Part shown: positions 43,451 to 53,683 of the stretch, in pieces | Layout of the letters: each line of letters opens with the position of its first letter | How positions within the stretch are numbered: position 1 is the stretch's first letter | Origin: Pontibacter aquaedesilientis | GTDB taxonomy: Bacteria; Bacteroidota; Bacteroidia; Cytophagales; Hymenobacteraceae | Assembly (NCBI RefSeq): GCF_014773225.1 | Contig: NZ_JACXAJ010000003.1 | Coordinates: 248,001-312,000 of the forward strand | Reading direction: 5' to 3' | Length of the DNA stretch: 64,000 nt | Program-made: the position numbers and the translations under genes | The notes under the pieces: generated by a model | The model's input: the letters and a program-made list of their open reading frames with translations, nothing else | Database searches by the model: none | What the model was told of the DNA's origin: nothing

Positions 43451-46400
43451 ATGGCAAAGTATAACGAATACAAAAACCTGAACTACGCGCAAGTAGGCGA
43501 AGATGTGCTGGCTTATTGGAAAGAGCATAACATCTTTCAGAAGTCGGTATCGACAAGAGAGGGGCACAAGCCTTTCGTGTTTTATGAAGGACCGCCGTCG
43601 GCGAACGGTACGCCGGGTATCCATCACGTGATGGCCCGCGCCGTGAAAGACATTTTCTGCCGCTACAAGACCCTGAAAGGCTTTCAAGTGAACCGCAAAG
43701 GCGGCTGGGACACGCACGGTTTGCCTGTAGAGCTGCAGGTAGAGAAGGAGCTGGGTATCACGAAAGAGGACATCGGCAAGAAGATAACAGTAGAGGAGTA
43801 TAACCAGCGCTGCCGCGAAACAGTGATGCGCTTCAAGAGCCAGTGGGATGACCTGACCGAGCAGATGGGCTACTGGGTGGACCTGGACAACCCCTACATC
43901 ACGTTTGAGAACGAATACATTGAATCGGTATGGGCCCTGCTGAAGCGCCTGTACGACAAAGGTTTCTTATACAAAGGTTATACCATACAGCCCTATTCAC
44001 CGGGCGCGGGTACGGGTTTGAGTTCGCACGAGCTCAACCAGCCAGGTTGCTACAAAATGGTGAAGGATACGACCATTGTGGCGCAGTTCGAGGTGAAGAA
44101 AATCACCCGTAACATGTTCCTGTTCGAGTACGAGGAAGAAAAAGTATTCTTCATGGCTTGGACAACCACCCCCTGGACGCTCCCCGCTAACACCGCACTG
44201 GCCGTAGGCAAAGGCATCAAGTACGTGAAAGTGCGTACTTACAACCCCTATACCTACGAGCCTATATCGGTGATACTGGCCAAAGACCTGGTTAGTCGCT
44301 TCTTCAACCCAAAGGCCGACGGCATTCCGCTGACCGAGTATAACTCTGGCGACAAGCTGATCCCTTACAAGATAGTGGAGGAGTTTGTAGGTGCTGATTT
44401 GGCAGGGGTGGAGTACAACCAGTTGATGCCTTACGTGCAGCCGGAGAAACCCGCATTCCGTGTGGTGGTGGGCGACTTCGTGACCACAGAAGACGGTACC
44501 GGTATCGTGCACATCTCTCCAACTTTTGGTGCGGACGACTTTAGGGTAGCTGCCCAGAACGACATTCCGGCACTGATGGTGGAAGATGAGAACGGCAAAC
44601 CGATGCCGCTCGTGGACAAGCAAGGCCGCTTTGTGAAAGAGGTAACCGACTTTGCCGGCATGTACGTGAAGAACTACACCGGCGAAGATGAGTCAGCTCC
44701 TGACTACAAGCCGACCGATGTACTGATAGCCATCAAACTCAAAGAAGAGGGCAAAGCCTTTAAAGTAGAAAAATACGAGCATACCTACCCACATTGCTGG
44801 CGTACGGACAAGCCCGTGCTCTACTACCCACTGGACAGCTGGTTTATTAAAACCACGGCTGTAAAGGATAGACTAATTGAACTGAACAAGACCATTAACT
44901 GGAAACCGGAGTCAACAGGTACAGGCCGATTTGGTAACTGGCTGGAGAATCTGGTGGACTGGAACCTGTCGCGCTCGCGCTACTGGGGTACACCGTTGCC
45001 TATCTGGAGAACCGAGGACGGGGAAGAGGAAATCTGCATTGGCTCTATCCAGCAACTGAGCGAAGAGATAGACCGTGCCGTGGACGCTGGTCTGATGGAA
45101 GCTTCTGTTGAGATAAACGACCTGCACCGTCCGTATGTGGACAACATTGTGCTGGTGAGCGCCTCTGGAAAGCCAATGCACAGAGAGACAGACCTGATCG
45201 ACGTTTGGTTTGACTCAGGCGCCATGCCTTATGCACAGTGGCATTACCCGCTGGAGAACAAAGAAATATTCGAACAAAACTTCCCGGCTGATTACATCGC
45301 AGAGGGTGTGGACCAGACACGCGGCTGGTTCTTTACCCTGCATGCGCTGGCCGTAATGCTGGAAGACAGCGTGGCTTATAAGAACGTCATCGCTAACGGA
45401 CTGGTGCTCGACAAGAACGGCAACAAGATGAGCAAGCGCCTTGGCAACGCCATCGACCCGTTTGAGATGATTGGCAAGTACGGTCCAGATGCCGTGCGCT
45501 GGTACATGATTGCCAACGCGCCGCCTTGGGATAACCTGAAGTTCAACCCGGAGGGTGTGGTAGAGACGCAGCGCCGTTTCTTCGGTACGCTGCAGAACAC
45601 CTACTCTTTCTTCGCACTATACGCCAACTTGGACAACTTCACGTTTGCCGAAGACGAAGTGCCGTTGGAGCGCAGAACCGAGAGTGACCGTTGGATCATT
45701 TCAAAGCTGAACACACTGGTTGCAGACGTGGATACTTTCTTGGAAGACTACGACCCAACCCGTGCTGCCCGTGCGATTCAGGACTTCGTGGTGGATGATA
45801 TGAGCAACTGGTACGTGCGCCTGAACCGCAAGCGCTTCTGGAAAGGCGAGTACAACGAAGACAAAATGGCCGCTTACCAGACGCTCTATACCTGTCTGGA
45901 GACCATCGCCAAGCTGGCTTCGCCGATTGCGCCATTCTACGCCGAGCAACTCTACCGTGACCTGAACAACGTGAGCGGTAAGCACAAAGAGGAATCAGTG
46001 CATTTGGCTTATTATCCGGAAGTAGAGGATACCGCTATCGACAAGGACTTGGAAGAGCGCATGGCACTGGCCCAGACCATTTCGTCGCTGGTGCACTCGC
46101 TGCGCAAGAAGCACTTCATTAAGGTTCGTCAGCCACTGCAGCGTATTCTTATACCTGTGCTCAACGATAAGACACGCCAACAAATTCAGGCCGTGGAAGA
46201 CCTGATCATGAGTGAGGTGAACATCAAGCACGTGGAGTACATCGACGATACGTCAGGTATACTGGTGAAGAAAATCAAGCCGAACTTCAAGAAGTTGGGT
46301 CAGGTATTCGGGCCTAAAATGAAACTGGTAGCCGCCGCCGTGCAGCAAATGAACCAGGAGGACATCGCGCACTTGGAACGTGAAGGCGGGATCGAACTGC

Positions 46401-46804
46401 AAATCAGCGACGAGGAAACGGCTGTGCTGACGCCGGACGATGTAGAAATCTCTTCAGAGGACATTCCGGGCTGGTTGGTAGCCAGCGAAGGCAAACTGAC
46501 TGTGGCGCTCGACGTGACTATCACCGAAGAACTGAAACAGGAAGGCATAGCCCGCGAACTGGTGAACCGTATCCAGAACCTGCGCAAAGACAGCAATCTG
46601 GAGGTGCAGGACAAGATCCACATCGTGCTGCAGGCATCGGTGCAGGAGGTAAACGCCGCTGTGGAAAACTACCGTGACTACATACAGGCCGAAACCCAGG
46701 CGCTAAGCCTTGAACTGACTGAAAATGTGGTAGATGGTACACTCCTTGAGGTGGACGATTACCAGGTGAACATCCGCATCCGCACCGAAGCGGTGATAGC
46801 CTAA
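43451..46804 (+). CDS. ileS: Isoleucine--tRNA ligase
   Basis: A 1117-residue class I synthetase charging tRNA-Ile, with an editing domain. The HIGH motif appears as GTPGIHH at about 53-59, the CP1 editing domain contains WTTTPWTLPANTALAV near 240, and the KMSKR loop is GNKMSKRLGN near residue 657-666. The C-terminal part has the anticodon-binding helices and further domain of the long IleRS type found in Bacteroidota. The start at 43451 is preferred over the GTG at 43442, which lies inside the transporter stop region. It is coupled to the upstream transporter gene. Confidence 0.96.
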   Translation: MAKYNEYKNLNYAQVGEDVLAYWKEHNIFQKSVSTREGHKPFVFYEGPPSANGTPGIHHVMARAVKDIFCRYKTLKGFQVNRKGGWDTHGLPVELQVEKELGITKEDIGKKITVEEYNQRCRETVMRFKSQWDDLTEQMGYWVDLDNPYITFENEYIESVWALLKRLYDKGFLYKGYTIQPYSPGAGTGLSSHELNQPGCYKMVKDTTIVAQFEVKKITRNMFLFEYEEEKVFFMAWTTTPWTLPANTALAVGKGIKYVKVRTYNPYTYEPISVILAKDLVSRFFNPKADGIPLTEYNSGDKLIPYKIVEEFVGADLAGVEYNQLMPYVQPEKPAFRVVVGDFVTTEDGTGIVHISPTFGADDFRVAAQNDIPALMVEDENGKPMPLVDKQGRFVKEVTDFAGMYVKNYTGEDESAPDYKPTDVLIAIKLKEEGKAFKVEKYEHTYPHCWRTDKPVLYYPLDSWFIKTTAVKDRLIELNKTINWKPESTGTGRFGNWLENLVDWNLSRSRYWGTPLPIWRTEDGEEEICIGSIQQLSEEIDRAVDAGLMEASVEINDLHRPYVDNIVLVSASGKPMHRETDLIDVWFDSGAMPYAQWHYPLENKEIFEQNFPADYIAEGVDQTRGWFFTLHALAVMLEDSVAYKNVIANGLVLDKNGNKMSKRLGNAIDPFEMIGKYGPDAVRWYMIANAPPWDNLKFNPEGVVETQRRFFGTLQNTYSFFALYANLDNFTFAEDEVPLERRTESDRWIISKLNTLVADVDTFLEDYDPTRAARAIQDFVVDDMSNWYVRLNRKRFWKGEYNEDKMAAYQTLYTCLETIAKLASPIAPFYAEQLYRDLNNVSGKHKEESVHLAYYPEVEDTAIDKDLEERMALAQTISSLVHSLRKKHFIKVRQPLQRILIPVLNDKTRQQIQAVEDLIMSEVNIKHVEYIDDTSGILVKKIKPNFKKLGQVFGPKMKLVAAAVQQMNQEDIAHLEREGGIELQISDEETAVLTPDDVEISSEDIPGWLVASEGKLTVALDVTITEELKQEGIARELVNRIQNLRKDSNLEVQDKIHIVLQASVQEVNAAVENYRDYIQAETQALSLELTENVVDGTLLEVDDYQVNIRIRTEAVIA

Positions 46805-46814
46805 AATGACAAAA

Positions 46815-46840
46815 GGCCCCGGTTGCAAACAGCCGGGGCT
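46815..46840 (+). terminator. GC-rich hairpin after ileS
   Basis: GCCCCGG/CCGGGGC stem with a 10-base loop, 11 bases after the ileS stop. No T-run follows (ATACCTTAC instead), so it may pause transcription or protect the 3' end rather than end it. Confidence 0.5.
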
Positions 46841-46898
46841 ATACCTTACATTATCCTGTAGCGGCTCAGCATGGTTGCTACAGCCTAATTGACGAAAC

Positions 46899-47519
46899 AT
46901 GAAATATTGGAAGTACTACTTAGTGGCCCTCATCGTCATCATCATCGACCAGGTTGTGAAGCTTATCGTGCATTACAACATGGAAATGGGAATGCCAGGC
47001 GAAATCGTACTCTTGGGCGACTGGCTGAAGCTACATTATACCCTTAACCCAGGTATGGCCTTTGGTGTAGAGCTTGGCTCTGATTACGGTAAGCTGATTC
47101 TGTCGCTGTTCCGACTGGTGGCTGTGTTCGGTATTGCCTACTACATCTACTACCTGGTAAAGACCAAAGCGCCTAAGGGCTTGATCTGGTGCATCGGCCT
47201 GATTCTGGGTGGTGCCATCGGCAACTTAATTGACAGTACTTTCTATGGTGTGTTGTTCGACAATGCGCCGTATGGCTCGTCCACACCATGGTTCCATGGG
47301 CAGGTAATCGATATGTTCTACGTGGATATATGGGAAGGCATCGTACCGAACTGGATTCCAATTTTGGGCGGTAAACCGATGTCGCTGTGGCCTATTTTCA
47401 ACGTGGCGGACTCGGCTATCTTTATCGGGGTATTGATTATTCTCTTCAATCAAAAGCGTTTCTTCGCCCATTATGATGAGCCGGTGAAAAAGCCAGCGGC
47501 TGAGCAGCAGGGCTTGTAA
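46899..47519 (+). CDS. lspA: Lipoprotein signal peptidase
   Basis: A 206-residue four-helix inner-membrane aspartyl protease which cleaves prolipoproteins. It has the conserved IIIDQVVKLIVHYNM, LHYTLNPGMAFGVEL and GGAIGNLIDSTFYGVLFD blocks, and the catalytic pair in QVIDMFYVD and FNVADSAIFIG. A Bacteroidota-type insert (DNAPYGSSTPWFHG, DIWEGIVPNWIPILGGK) lies between these. Its substrates include the many lipoproteins of this window. It follows ileS by 94 bases; ileS-lspA adjacency is known in several bacterial groups. Confidence 0.95.
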   Translation: MKYWKYYLVALIVIIIDQVVKLIVHYNMEMGMPGEIVLLGDWLKLHYTLNPGMAFGVELGSDYGKLILSLFRLVAVFGIAYYIYYLVKTKAPKGLIWCIGLILGGAIGNLIDSTFYGVLFDNAPYGSSTPWFHGQVIDMFYVDIWEGIVPNWIPILGGKPMSLWPIFNVADSAIFIGVLIILFNQKRFFAHYDEPVKKPAAEQQGL

Positions 47520-47534
47520 GGTATAAATAAGCAT

Positions 47535-47578
47535 AAAACAAAAGCGGCTATTCCACATGGAACAGCCGCTTTTGTTTT
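47535..47578. terminator. Bidirectional terminator between lspA and the HAD gene
   Basis: AAAACAAAAGCGGCT (47535-47549) pairs perfectly with 47564-47578, and TTCC/GGAA extends the stem inside. A-run and T-run flank it; the two genes converge here. Confidence 0.9.
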
Positions 47579-48239
47579 ATAAGACTCCCATTCGCTGCAA
47601 CCTCTCCCTCAAATCCTCCGGTGAGGTAAAATGAATCGATTCTATACCTAGTTGCTCGGCGGCTTTGATGTTGCGCAGGTTGTCGTCAATAAAAAGGGCT
47701 TCGTGGGGCTGTACGTTATACCTGTTGAGCAAGGTATGGTAGAAGCTGTGGTTGGGTTTTCGGTCTTTTTCGGTACCGGACACCACGATGCCGTCGAACC
47801 AACCGAGGAAGTCGTACCGCTCCAAAGCAATCGGGAAAAGCTCGGCTGACCAGTTGGTGAGGGCATACAGCTTATGCTCGCCACGGGCTTTCATTTCACG
47901 GAAAATCTCCACAGAGCCTTCAATCGGTCCGCCCAGCATTTCCTCCCAACGACCGTAGTAAGCGCAGATATTCTTTTCGTGTTCCGGGTGTTTAGCGATC
48001 AGGTACTCGTTGGCTTCCTGAATACTGCGGCCACCATCCTGTTCCTCATTCCACTCAAAGGTGCAGACGTTCTCCAGGAAGTGCAGCATCTGTGCTTCGT
48101 CCTCGAAAATCTTACGATAGAGGTGATGGGGGTTCCAGTCAATGAGTACTGCGCCGAGGTCCCAGATAATAGTGCTTTTAGAGTTTGTTCCGGCAGAGGT
48201 ACTGTTAACAGCGGGGTTGTTTTCAGAAGAAGTTCTCAT
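47577..48239 (-). CDS. HAD family phosphatase
   Basis: 220 residues from the ATG at 48239; the frame stays open to 48302, but the extra 21 residues are hydrophobic and not family-like. Motif I is IIWDLGAVLIDWN with the nucleophile Asp; the usual second Asp is replaced by Gly as in the D-x-G subgroup. Motif II Thr is in LYALTNWS, motif III Lys in TEKDRKPNHSFY, and motif IV is LFIDDNLRNIKAAEQLG. The helical cap is of type C1. It is probably a small-molecule phosphatase; substrate unknown. Confidence 0.88.
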   Translation of the reverse strand: MRTSSENNPAVNSTSAGTNSKSTIIWDLGAVLIDWNPHHLYRKIFEDEAQMLHFLENVCTFEWNEEQDGGRSIQEANEYLIAKHPEHEKNICAYYGRWEEMLGGPIEGSVEIFREMKARGEHKLYALTNWSAELFPIALERYDFLGWFDGIVVSGTEKDRKPNHSFYHTLLNRYNVQPHEALFIDDNLRNIKAAEQLGIESIHFTSPEDLRERLQRMGVL

Positions 48240-48340
48240 AGGTTTCAGGGTCAATGTTAAATGTACGGTGAAAAACGAAAACAAGAAAGGCATCGCATTC
48301 ATTCAAAAAACCTTATTTTTACCAGAAGCACCATACCCCA

Positions 48341-50182
48341 TTGTCTTTGTCTATACCCATACCCATACTACAGGTCACAGATCTGACATCCACCTTCCAT
48401 ACCCGGCAAGGTATAATCCGAGCCGTGGATAGCGTGTCGTTTTCTGTATACCCTGGCGAAACGGTGGCTATTGTGGGTGAGTCTGGTTCGGGAAAGTCAG
48501 TGACGGCATTATCGTTGATGCAGCTGCTTGAGGCAAATGCGCAAGTAACGGGCAAAGCAGTTTTCCAGTCGGAGCGTTTGGGAACGGTGGACCTCTTGGA
48601 GCTGAATGAAAAGCAGCTCCAGCAAGTTCGGGGCAACGAGATCGGCATGGTTTTTCAAGACCCTATGTCGTCGCTTAACCCTGTCTATACCTGTGGACAA
48701 CAAGTAGCGGAGGTACTCTTGTTGCACAGACAGATTTCCAAAAAAGAAGCAAAGGAACGTACTATACAGCTTTTTGAACAAGTCAGGCTTCCCAGAGCGG
48801 AGCAGATTTTTAATACTTATCCACACCAAATATCAGGGGGACAGAAGCAACGCGTGATGATCGCCATGGCGATGGCTTGCAAGCCTACTATCCTGATTGC
48901 CGATGAGCCGACGACAGCCCTTGACGTGACGGTACAGGCCCGTATGCTTTCGCTGATCGATGAATTGCGGGTGAAGCAAAATTTGGCTGTCATGTTTATC
49001 AGTCATGATTTGGGTGTTGTCGCCGAAATGGCCGACCGCGTGCTGGTGATGTACAAAGGCCATATAGTGGAACAAGGCAACGTGCTCGACATTTTCACCA
49101 ATCCGCAACACCCTTACACGAAAGGCTTATTGGCCTGCCGTCCTACACTCCGCACGAAGTCGCAAGCCAGACTGCCAACAGTTTCTGACTTTATGAAGGA
49201 AGACGAGCAAGGCCATATTCAGGAGAAGAAACCGCAAGTATACGAGCCGTCTTTTGTCGATGTGGTGAATGCGTATGTGGGCACCGTATCAGATATAAAG
49301 CAGCAGCGTGATTATAACCAGAAGCCGCCTTTGCTGCAGGTGCATGGCCTGGAGGTGTATTTTCCCATTAAGAAAGGAATCTTTTCCCGCACAATTGGCT
49401 ATGTAAAAGCCGTGGATGGAGTAAGCTTTGAGATAAAAAGTGGTGAGACCATTGCGCTTGTTGGGGAGTCGGGGAGTGGAAAGACCACCTTGGGGCGGGC
49501 CATAGTAAGACTAATAGAGCCGAGAGCTGGAAATGTGTTGTTTGAGGGGCATAATATAGCCAGTGTGAATACCGAAGAGCTCCGCCAGAACCGCCGTCAT
49601 TTCCAGATGATTTTCCAAAACCCCTATACCTCTCTCAACCCCATGCATACAGTAGGCGAGGCCATACTGGAGCCCATGCATGTGCATAAACTCTACGGCA
49701 GCGATAAAGAACGTCGTGGAAAGATGTTTGAACTACTTGAGAAGGTGGGACTTAGTGCCGAGCATGCGCAGCGTTATCCACATGAGTTCTCTGGTGGGCA
49801 ACGCCAGCGAATTGCCATTGCAAGAGCTCTGGCACTCCAACCCAAATTATTGATTTGCGATGAATCAGTTTCGGCGCTGGATGTGTCCGTACAGGCTCAG
49901 GTGCTCAATTTGCTCAATGAACTGAAGCGTGAGTTCAACATGACCTATATCTTTATCACCCACGATTTGGCAGTAGCCAAGCACATGGCCGACCGAATCC
50001 TGGTGATGCACGAAGGACGCCTAGTGGAACAGGGCGTACCTGCTCAAATTTTCCAGAATCCGCAGCACGACTATACCCGTTCGCTTATCAGCGCTATACC
50101 TTGTAGTGAGCCTGAGGCCATCATTTCAGCCCAGCAAAAGCGCAGCACCATCAGGAGCGGCGTACCGCTGGCAGCGAACTAA
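48341..50182 (+). CDS. Double-ATPase peptide ABC transporter protein (DppD-DppF fusion type)
   Basis: 613 residues with two complete nucleotide-binding domains of the oligopeptide/nickel importer type. Domain 1 has Walker [13 protein letters not shown], signature [12 protein letters not shown] and Walker [14 protein letters not shown]. Domain 2 has [27 protein letters not shown] and [13 protein letters not shown] (Ser in place of the usual Pro-Thr). Each is followed by the oligopeptide-type C-terminal extension. It resembles YejF/GsiA. No permease or binding protein is encoded nearby. No ATG is available upstream; TTG at 48341 is the likely start. Confidence 0.9.
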   Translation: MSLSIPIPILQVTDLTSTFHTRQGIIRAVDSVSFSVYPGETVAIVGESGSGKSVTALSLMQLLEANAQVTGKAVFQSERLGTVDLLELNEKQLQQVRGNEIGMVFQDPMSSLNPVYTCGQQVAEVLLLHRQISKKEAKERTIQLFEQVRLPRAEQIFNTYPHQISGGQKQRVMIAMAMACKPTILIADEPTTALDVTVQARMLSLIDELRVKQNLAVMFISHDLGVVAEMADRVLVMYKGHIVEQGNVLDIFTNPQHPYTKGLLACRPTLRTKSQARLPTVSDFMKEDEQGHIQEKKPQVYEPSFVDVVNAYVGTVSDIKQQRDYNQKPPLLQVHGLEVYFPIKKGIFSRTIGYVKAVDGVSFEIKSGETIALVGESGSGKTTLGRAIVRLIEPRAGNVLFEGHNIASVNTEELRQNRRHFQMIFQNPYTSLNPMHTVGEAILEPMHVHKLYGSDKERRGKMFELLEKVGLSAEHAQRYPHEFSGGQRQRIAIARALALQPKLLICDESVSALDVSVQAQVLNLLNELKREFNMTYIFITHDLAVAKHMADRILVMHEGRLVEQGVPAQIFQNPQHDYTRSLISAIPCSEPEAIISAQQKRSTIRSGVPLAAN

Positions 50183-50351
50183 TACCTCTCACTATAGCTC
50201 ATATATAGACTTTTCTATATAAATTCACCTGAATTTAGTGCGCTCTTTAACCAAAGCATACCCTGAAGGCGTATAGTAGCTAAACCATTTGGGTTAAAGA
50301 TTGTAATGGCTGCGGTGCAAATCACTCGGCCAGCGATACATAGCAAGATAC

Positions 50352-52637
50352 ATGAGAAGTAAAAGACCAAGCAAAAGCGGCAAGGATAACGAAGGCCGCA
50401 ATGAAAGAAGTGGCTCCCGCAGAGGAGACTCTTCTAAAAAAGATTCATCACCAAGAGGGGGCTCATCGTCCCGCAGAGACTCATCACGCCGCGATTCATC
50501 AGGTTCAGGCCGCAGAGGCGGTAAAGACAGATCCGCCAAAGGCATTGTATTGGAGATGTTCTCCAATAGCCCTGACACCGTATTCACGCAGCGGCAAATG
50601 ACCCGCCGACTGGGTGTAGTAGATAAAAAAGGCCGCGATGAACTGCAGAATATCGTCAACACATTGGTGCGCGAGAACAAACTGCTGTTGATAGATGGCG
50701 ACAAATACCAACTCAACCTGCGCGTCAACATCATTACAGGACGCGTGGACCTGGCTAACAGCAAGTACGCCTACATTGTGTCTGAAGAGACCGAAGATGA
50801 CGTGCGCGTGTTCCGCGAGCATCTTAAGTACGCCATGGACGGCGACCTGGTAAAGGTAGAAGTGCTGCCAACCATGCAAGGTGGCCGTGCCGAAGGTATA
50901 GTAGTAGACGTGCTGGAACGCTCCCGTACTGAACTGGTGGGCATTATGCAGCTGTCCAAAAATTTCGGCTTCGTGGTTCCTGATTCCAAAAAGCTCTATT
51001 TCGATGTGTTTGTGGGGGAACGAGGCCTGAACGGTGCCGAGTCTGGTGATAAAGTACTGGTAAAGATCGTGGAGTGGCCTAAAGACGCGGGTAAGAACCC
51101 AACAGGAGAGGTGATTCGCGTGTTTGGCCCTGCCGGTGAGCATGAGGCTGAGATCCACTCGATCATGGCTGAGTTCGGTCTGCCGTTTGAGTTTCCGGAG
51201 GAAGTGGAAGAAGAAGCCAATCAGATATCGGATAAGATACCAGCCGGCGAAATTGCCAAGCGCCACGATATGCGCGACGTAACCACTTTCACCATCGACC
51301 CCGCTGATGCCAAAGACTTTGATGACGCCCTGTCGATACAGAAACTTGAGAATGGCAACTGGGAAATAGGTGTGCACATTGCCGATGTGACCCATTACGT
51401 GAACCCGCGCAGCTTGCTCGAGAAAGAAGCTTTTCGAAGAGCGACCTCGGTATACCTGGTGGACAGAACCATCCCGATGTTGCCGGAGCGCCTCTCGAAC
51501 GGCCTTTGCTCGCTTCGCCCGAACGAAGAGAAGTTCACCTTCTCAGTAGTGTTCGAGCTCGACGACAACGGCAAACTTTACGATACGTGGTATGGCCGCA
51601 CGGTTACATACTCGGATCGCCGCTTTGCTTACGAAGAGGCGCAGGAACGCATTGAGACAGGAGAAGGAGACTTCGCAGAGGAAATCAACATCCTGAATAA
51701 CATAGCCAAGAAACTGCAGGCGAAACGCTTTAAAAACGGAGCCATCAGTTTTGAGACAACCGAAGTGAAGTTCAAGCTGGATGAGAACGGCAAGCCGCTT
51801 TCCATCTATGTGAAAGAGCGTAAAGACGCTCACAAGCTGATCGAGGAGTTTATGCTGTTGGCCAACAAAAAAGTGGCGGAGTTTGTCTACAACAAAGGAA
51901 AAGGCAAAAAGCGCCCCACCATGGTATACCGTACGCACGGCTCTCCGGACCCTGATAAGCTAAGCACATTCTCACTCTTCGCCCGCAAGTTCGGGTATAA
52001 AGTAGACCCGGATGGTGACATCTCGGAAGAACTCAATAACCTGACACACGAGATCGAAGGCAAACCGGAGCAAAGCGTGCTGCAAAATCTGGCGATCCGC
52101 ACAATGGCCAAAGCCAAGTATAGCACCGAGCCTGAAGGGCACTTCGGTCTGGCCTTCGACCACTACTCGCACTTTACATCGCCGATTCGCCGCTACCCGG
52201 ATATGATGGCGCACCGTCTGTTGCAGCATTATCTGGATGGTGGTCAGTCTGAGGACAAAGAAGCTTATGAGGAGCGTTGCCGCCATTCTTCCGAAATGGA
52301 GAAACGTGCCGCTGACGCCGAGCGTGCTTCTATCAAGTATAAGCAGGTGGAGTTCATGAAGGACACCATCGGCAACCAATACAAAGGAATTGTGTCTGGT
52401 GTGACAGAATGGGGTATATTTGTGGAGATTGAAGAGAACAAGTGCGAAGGTATGGTGCGCCTGTCGAGTCTGAACGATGACTACTACGAGCTGGACGCTA
52501 ACAACTACCGCATCATTGGCCGTCAGTCGAAGCGCATTATCTCGTTTGGCGACGAGGTAATGGTCGAGATCGTGAGCGCCAACATGGCCGAGCGTACCAT
52601 CGACATGGAACTGGTAGAAACCCTAAAAACACACTAA
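50352..52637 (+). CDS. rnr: Ribonuclease R
   Basis: A 761-residue 3'-5' exoribonuclease that degrades structured RNA. The first ~60 residues are a Ser/Arg/Gly-rich low-complexity tail. Then come a winged-helix segment (VFTQRQMTRRLGV), two cold-shock domains (about 125-270), the RNB catalytic domain with TIDPADAKDFDDALS at about 314-328 (metal-binding aspartates) and FTSPIRRYPDMMAHRLL, and a C-terminal S1 domain (GIVSGVTEWGIFVEIEEN). Codons are GC-rich, consistent with high expression. The polyprenyl synthetase gene begins 9 bases after the stop. Confidence 0.95.
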   Translation: MRSKRPSKSGKDNEGRNERSGSRRGDSSKKDSSPRGGSSSRRDSSRRDSSGSGRRGGKDRSAKGIVLEMFSNSPDTVFTQRQMTRRLGVVDKKGRDELQNIVNTLVRENKLLLIDGDKYQLNLRVNIITGRVDLANSKYAYIVSEETEDDVRVFREHLKYAMDGDLVKVEVLPTMQGGRAEGIVVDVLERSRTELVGIMQLSKNFGFVVPDSKKLYFDVFVGERGLNGAESGDKVLVKIVEWPKDAGKNPTGEVIRVFGPAGEHEAEIHSIMAEFGLPFEFPEEVEEEANQISDKIPAGEIAKRHDMRDVTTFTIDPADAKDFDDALSIQKLENGNWEIGVHIADVTHYVNPRSLLEKEAFRRATSVYLVDRTIPMLPERLSNGLCSLRPNEEKFTFSVVFELDDNGKLYDTWYGRTVTYSDRRFAYEEAQERIETGEGDFAEEINILNNIAKKLQAKRFKNGAISFETTEVKFKLDENGKPLSIYVKERKDAHKLIEEFMLLANKKVAEFVYNKGKGKKRPTMVYRTHGSPDPDKLSTFSLFARKFGYKVDPDGDISEELNNLTHEIEGKPEQSVLQNLAIRTMAKAKYSTEPEGHFGLAFDHYSHFTSPIRRYPDMMAHRLLQHYLDGGQSEDKEAYEERCRHSSEMEKRAADAERASIKYKQVEFMKDTIGNQYKGIVSGVTEWGIFVEIEENKCEGMVRLSSLNDDYYELDANNYRIIGRQSKRIISFGDEVMVEIVSANMAERTIDMELVETLKTH

Positions 52638-52645
52638 CACACCCT

Positions 52646-53620
52646 GTGGATATCGCGCAGCTTTCAACCCAGATTAACCAAACCCTGAATACCCTCCGCT
52701 ACGGCGATCAGCCGGCGGAACTGTACGAGCCCATCCGCTACATTATGTCGCTGGGCGGAAAGCGGATAAGGCCCCTACTGGTGCTTCTGGCTGCAAAAAT
52801 GTATGATGATGATGTGGAAAACGTGCTGTTGCCCGCTGCGGCAGTAGAGGTTTTCCACAACTTCACCCTCATGCACGACGACATCATGGACAAGGCCCCA
52901 CTGCGCCGCGGACAGCAAACCGTGCACGAAAAGTGGAACGCCAATACGGCCATTCTGAGTGGCGATGTGATGCTGGTGCGTGCCTACGAAATGCTGCTGG
53001 GTATAGCGCCCGACAAACTGGGTAAGGTGCTGCAGTTGTTTAGCAAAACCGCCGCCGAGGTATGCGAAGGCCAGCAACTCGACATGAACTTCGAGCGCCG
53101 CGAACAAGTTCGCATTGACGAATACGTTCAAATGATTACCCTGAAAACAGCCGTGCTGCTTGGTTTCAGCTTAAAGCTGGGTGCCATCTTGCAGGGAGCA
53201 CCCGACAGCGATGCCGAGCATTTGAAGCAATTTGGCGACAACGTAGGTATAGCCTTTCAATTGCGCGACGATCTGCTTGACGTGTATGGCGACAAAGACA
53301 AGTTTGGTAAGCAGGTAGGAGGCGATATTTTGTCGGATAAGAAGACCTTCCTGATGCTGACGGCCTTGGAGCAGGCTAACAAGGAACAACTGCAAACCAT
53401 TCTGGACTGGCGCGACAGTACCCACGCCGACACAATTGAAGAAAAAGTACAGGCCATTACCGCCGTTTACGACCAGCTTAACATCCGCAAGCAAACCGAA
53501 GAGCAGATAGATTTCTATTTTCAGCAAGCATTGCAACACTTAGAGGCCGTAGAGGTTGCCGAGGTACGCAAAGCAACCATCCGTGGCCTGGCACTGCAAC
53601 TGATGGAGCGGGACTCGTAG
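52646..53620 (+). CDS. Polyprenyl diphosphate synthase
   Basis: A 324-residue prenyltransferase that condenses allylic diphosphates with isopentenyl diphosphate. The first Asp-rich motif is MHDDIMDKAPLRRG (DDxxD at 78-82) and the second LRDDLLDVYGD near 206. GGKRIRPLLVLLA near 30-42 is the diphosphate-binding lysine/arginine block. Length and motifs fit a long-chain trans-prenyl synthase, probably making the menaquinone side chain. The start is a GTG at 52646, 9 bases after rnr; no ATG fits. It is cotranscribed with rnr. Confidence 0.9.
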   Translation: MDIAQLSTQINQTLNTLRYGDQPAELYEPIRYIMSLGGKRIRPLLVLLAAKMYDDDVENVLLPAAAVEVFHNFTLMHDDIMDKAPLRRGQQTVHEKWNANTAILSGDVMLVRAYEMLLGIAPDKLGKVLQLFSKTAAEVCEGQQLDMNFERREQVRIDEYVQMITLKTAVLLGFSLKLGAILQGAPDSDAEHLKQFGDNVGIAFQLRDDLLDVYGDKDKFGKQVGGDILSDKKTFLMLTALEQANKEQLQTILDWRDSTHADTIEEKVQAITAVYDQLNIRKQTEEQIDFYFQQALQHLEAVEVAEVRKATIRGLALQLMERDS

Positions 53621-53683
53621 AATTGTTGCATTGTTGGTTCGCAGGTATTGCGTCCTCAGGTATAAACTCGAAGGTATAGCATG

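Noticed and set aside
47551..47566. parS-like word TATTCCACATGGAACA
   Set aside because: It is the inner part of the strong lspA/HAD bidirectional terminator and lacks the central CACGTG.
48816..49782. Two perfect TTATCCACA DnaA boxes
   Set aside because: Both lie in ABC-ATPase coding sequence and encode Tyr-Pro-His before the ABC signature, so protein conservation explains them.
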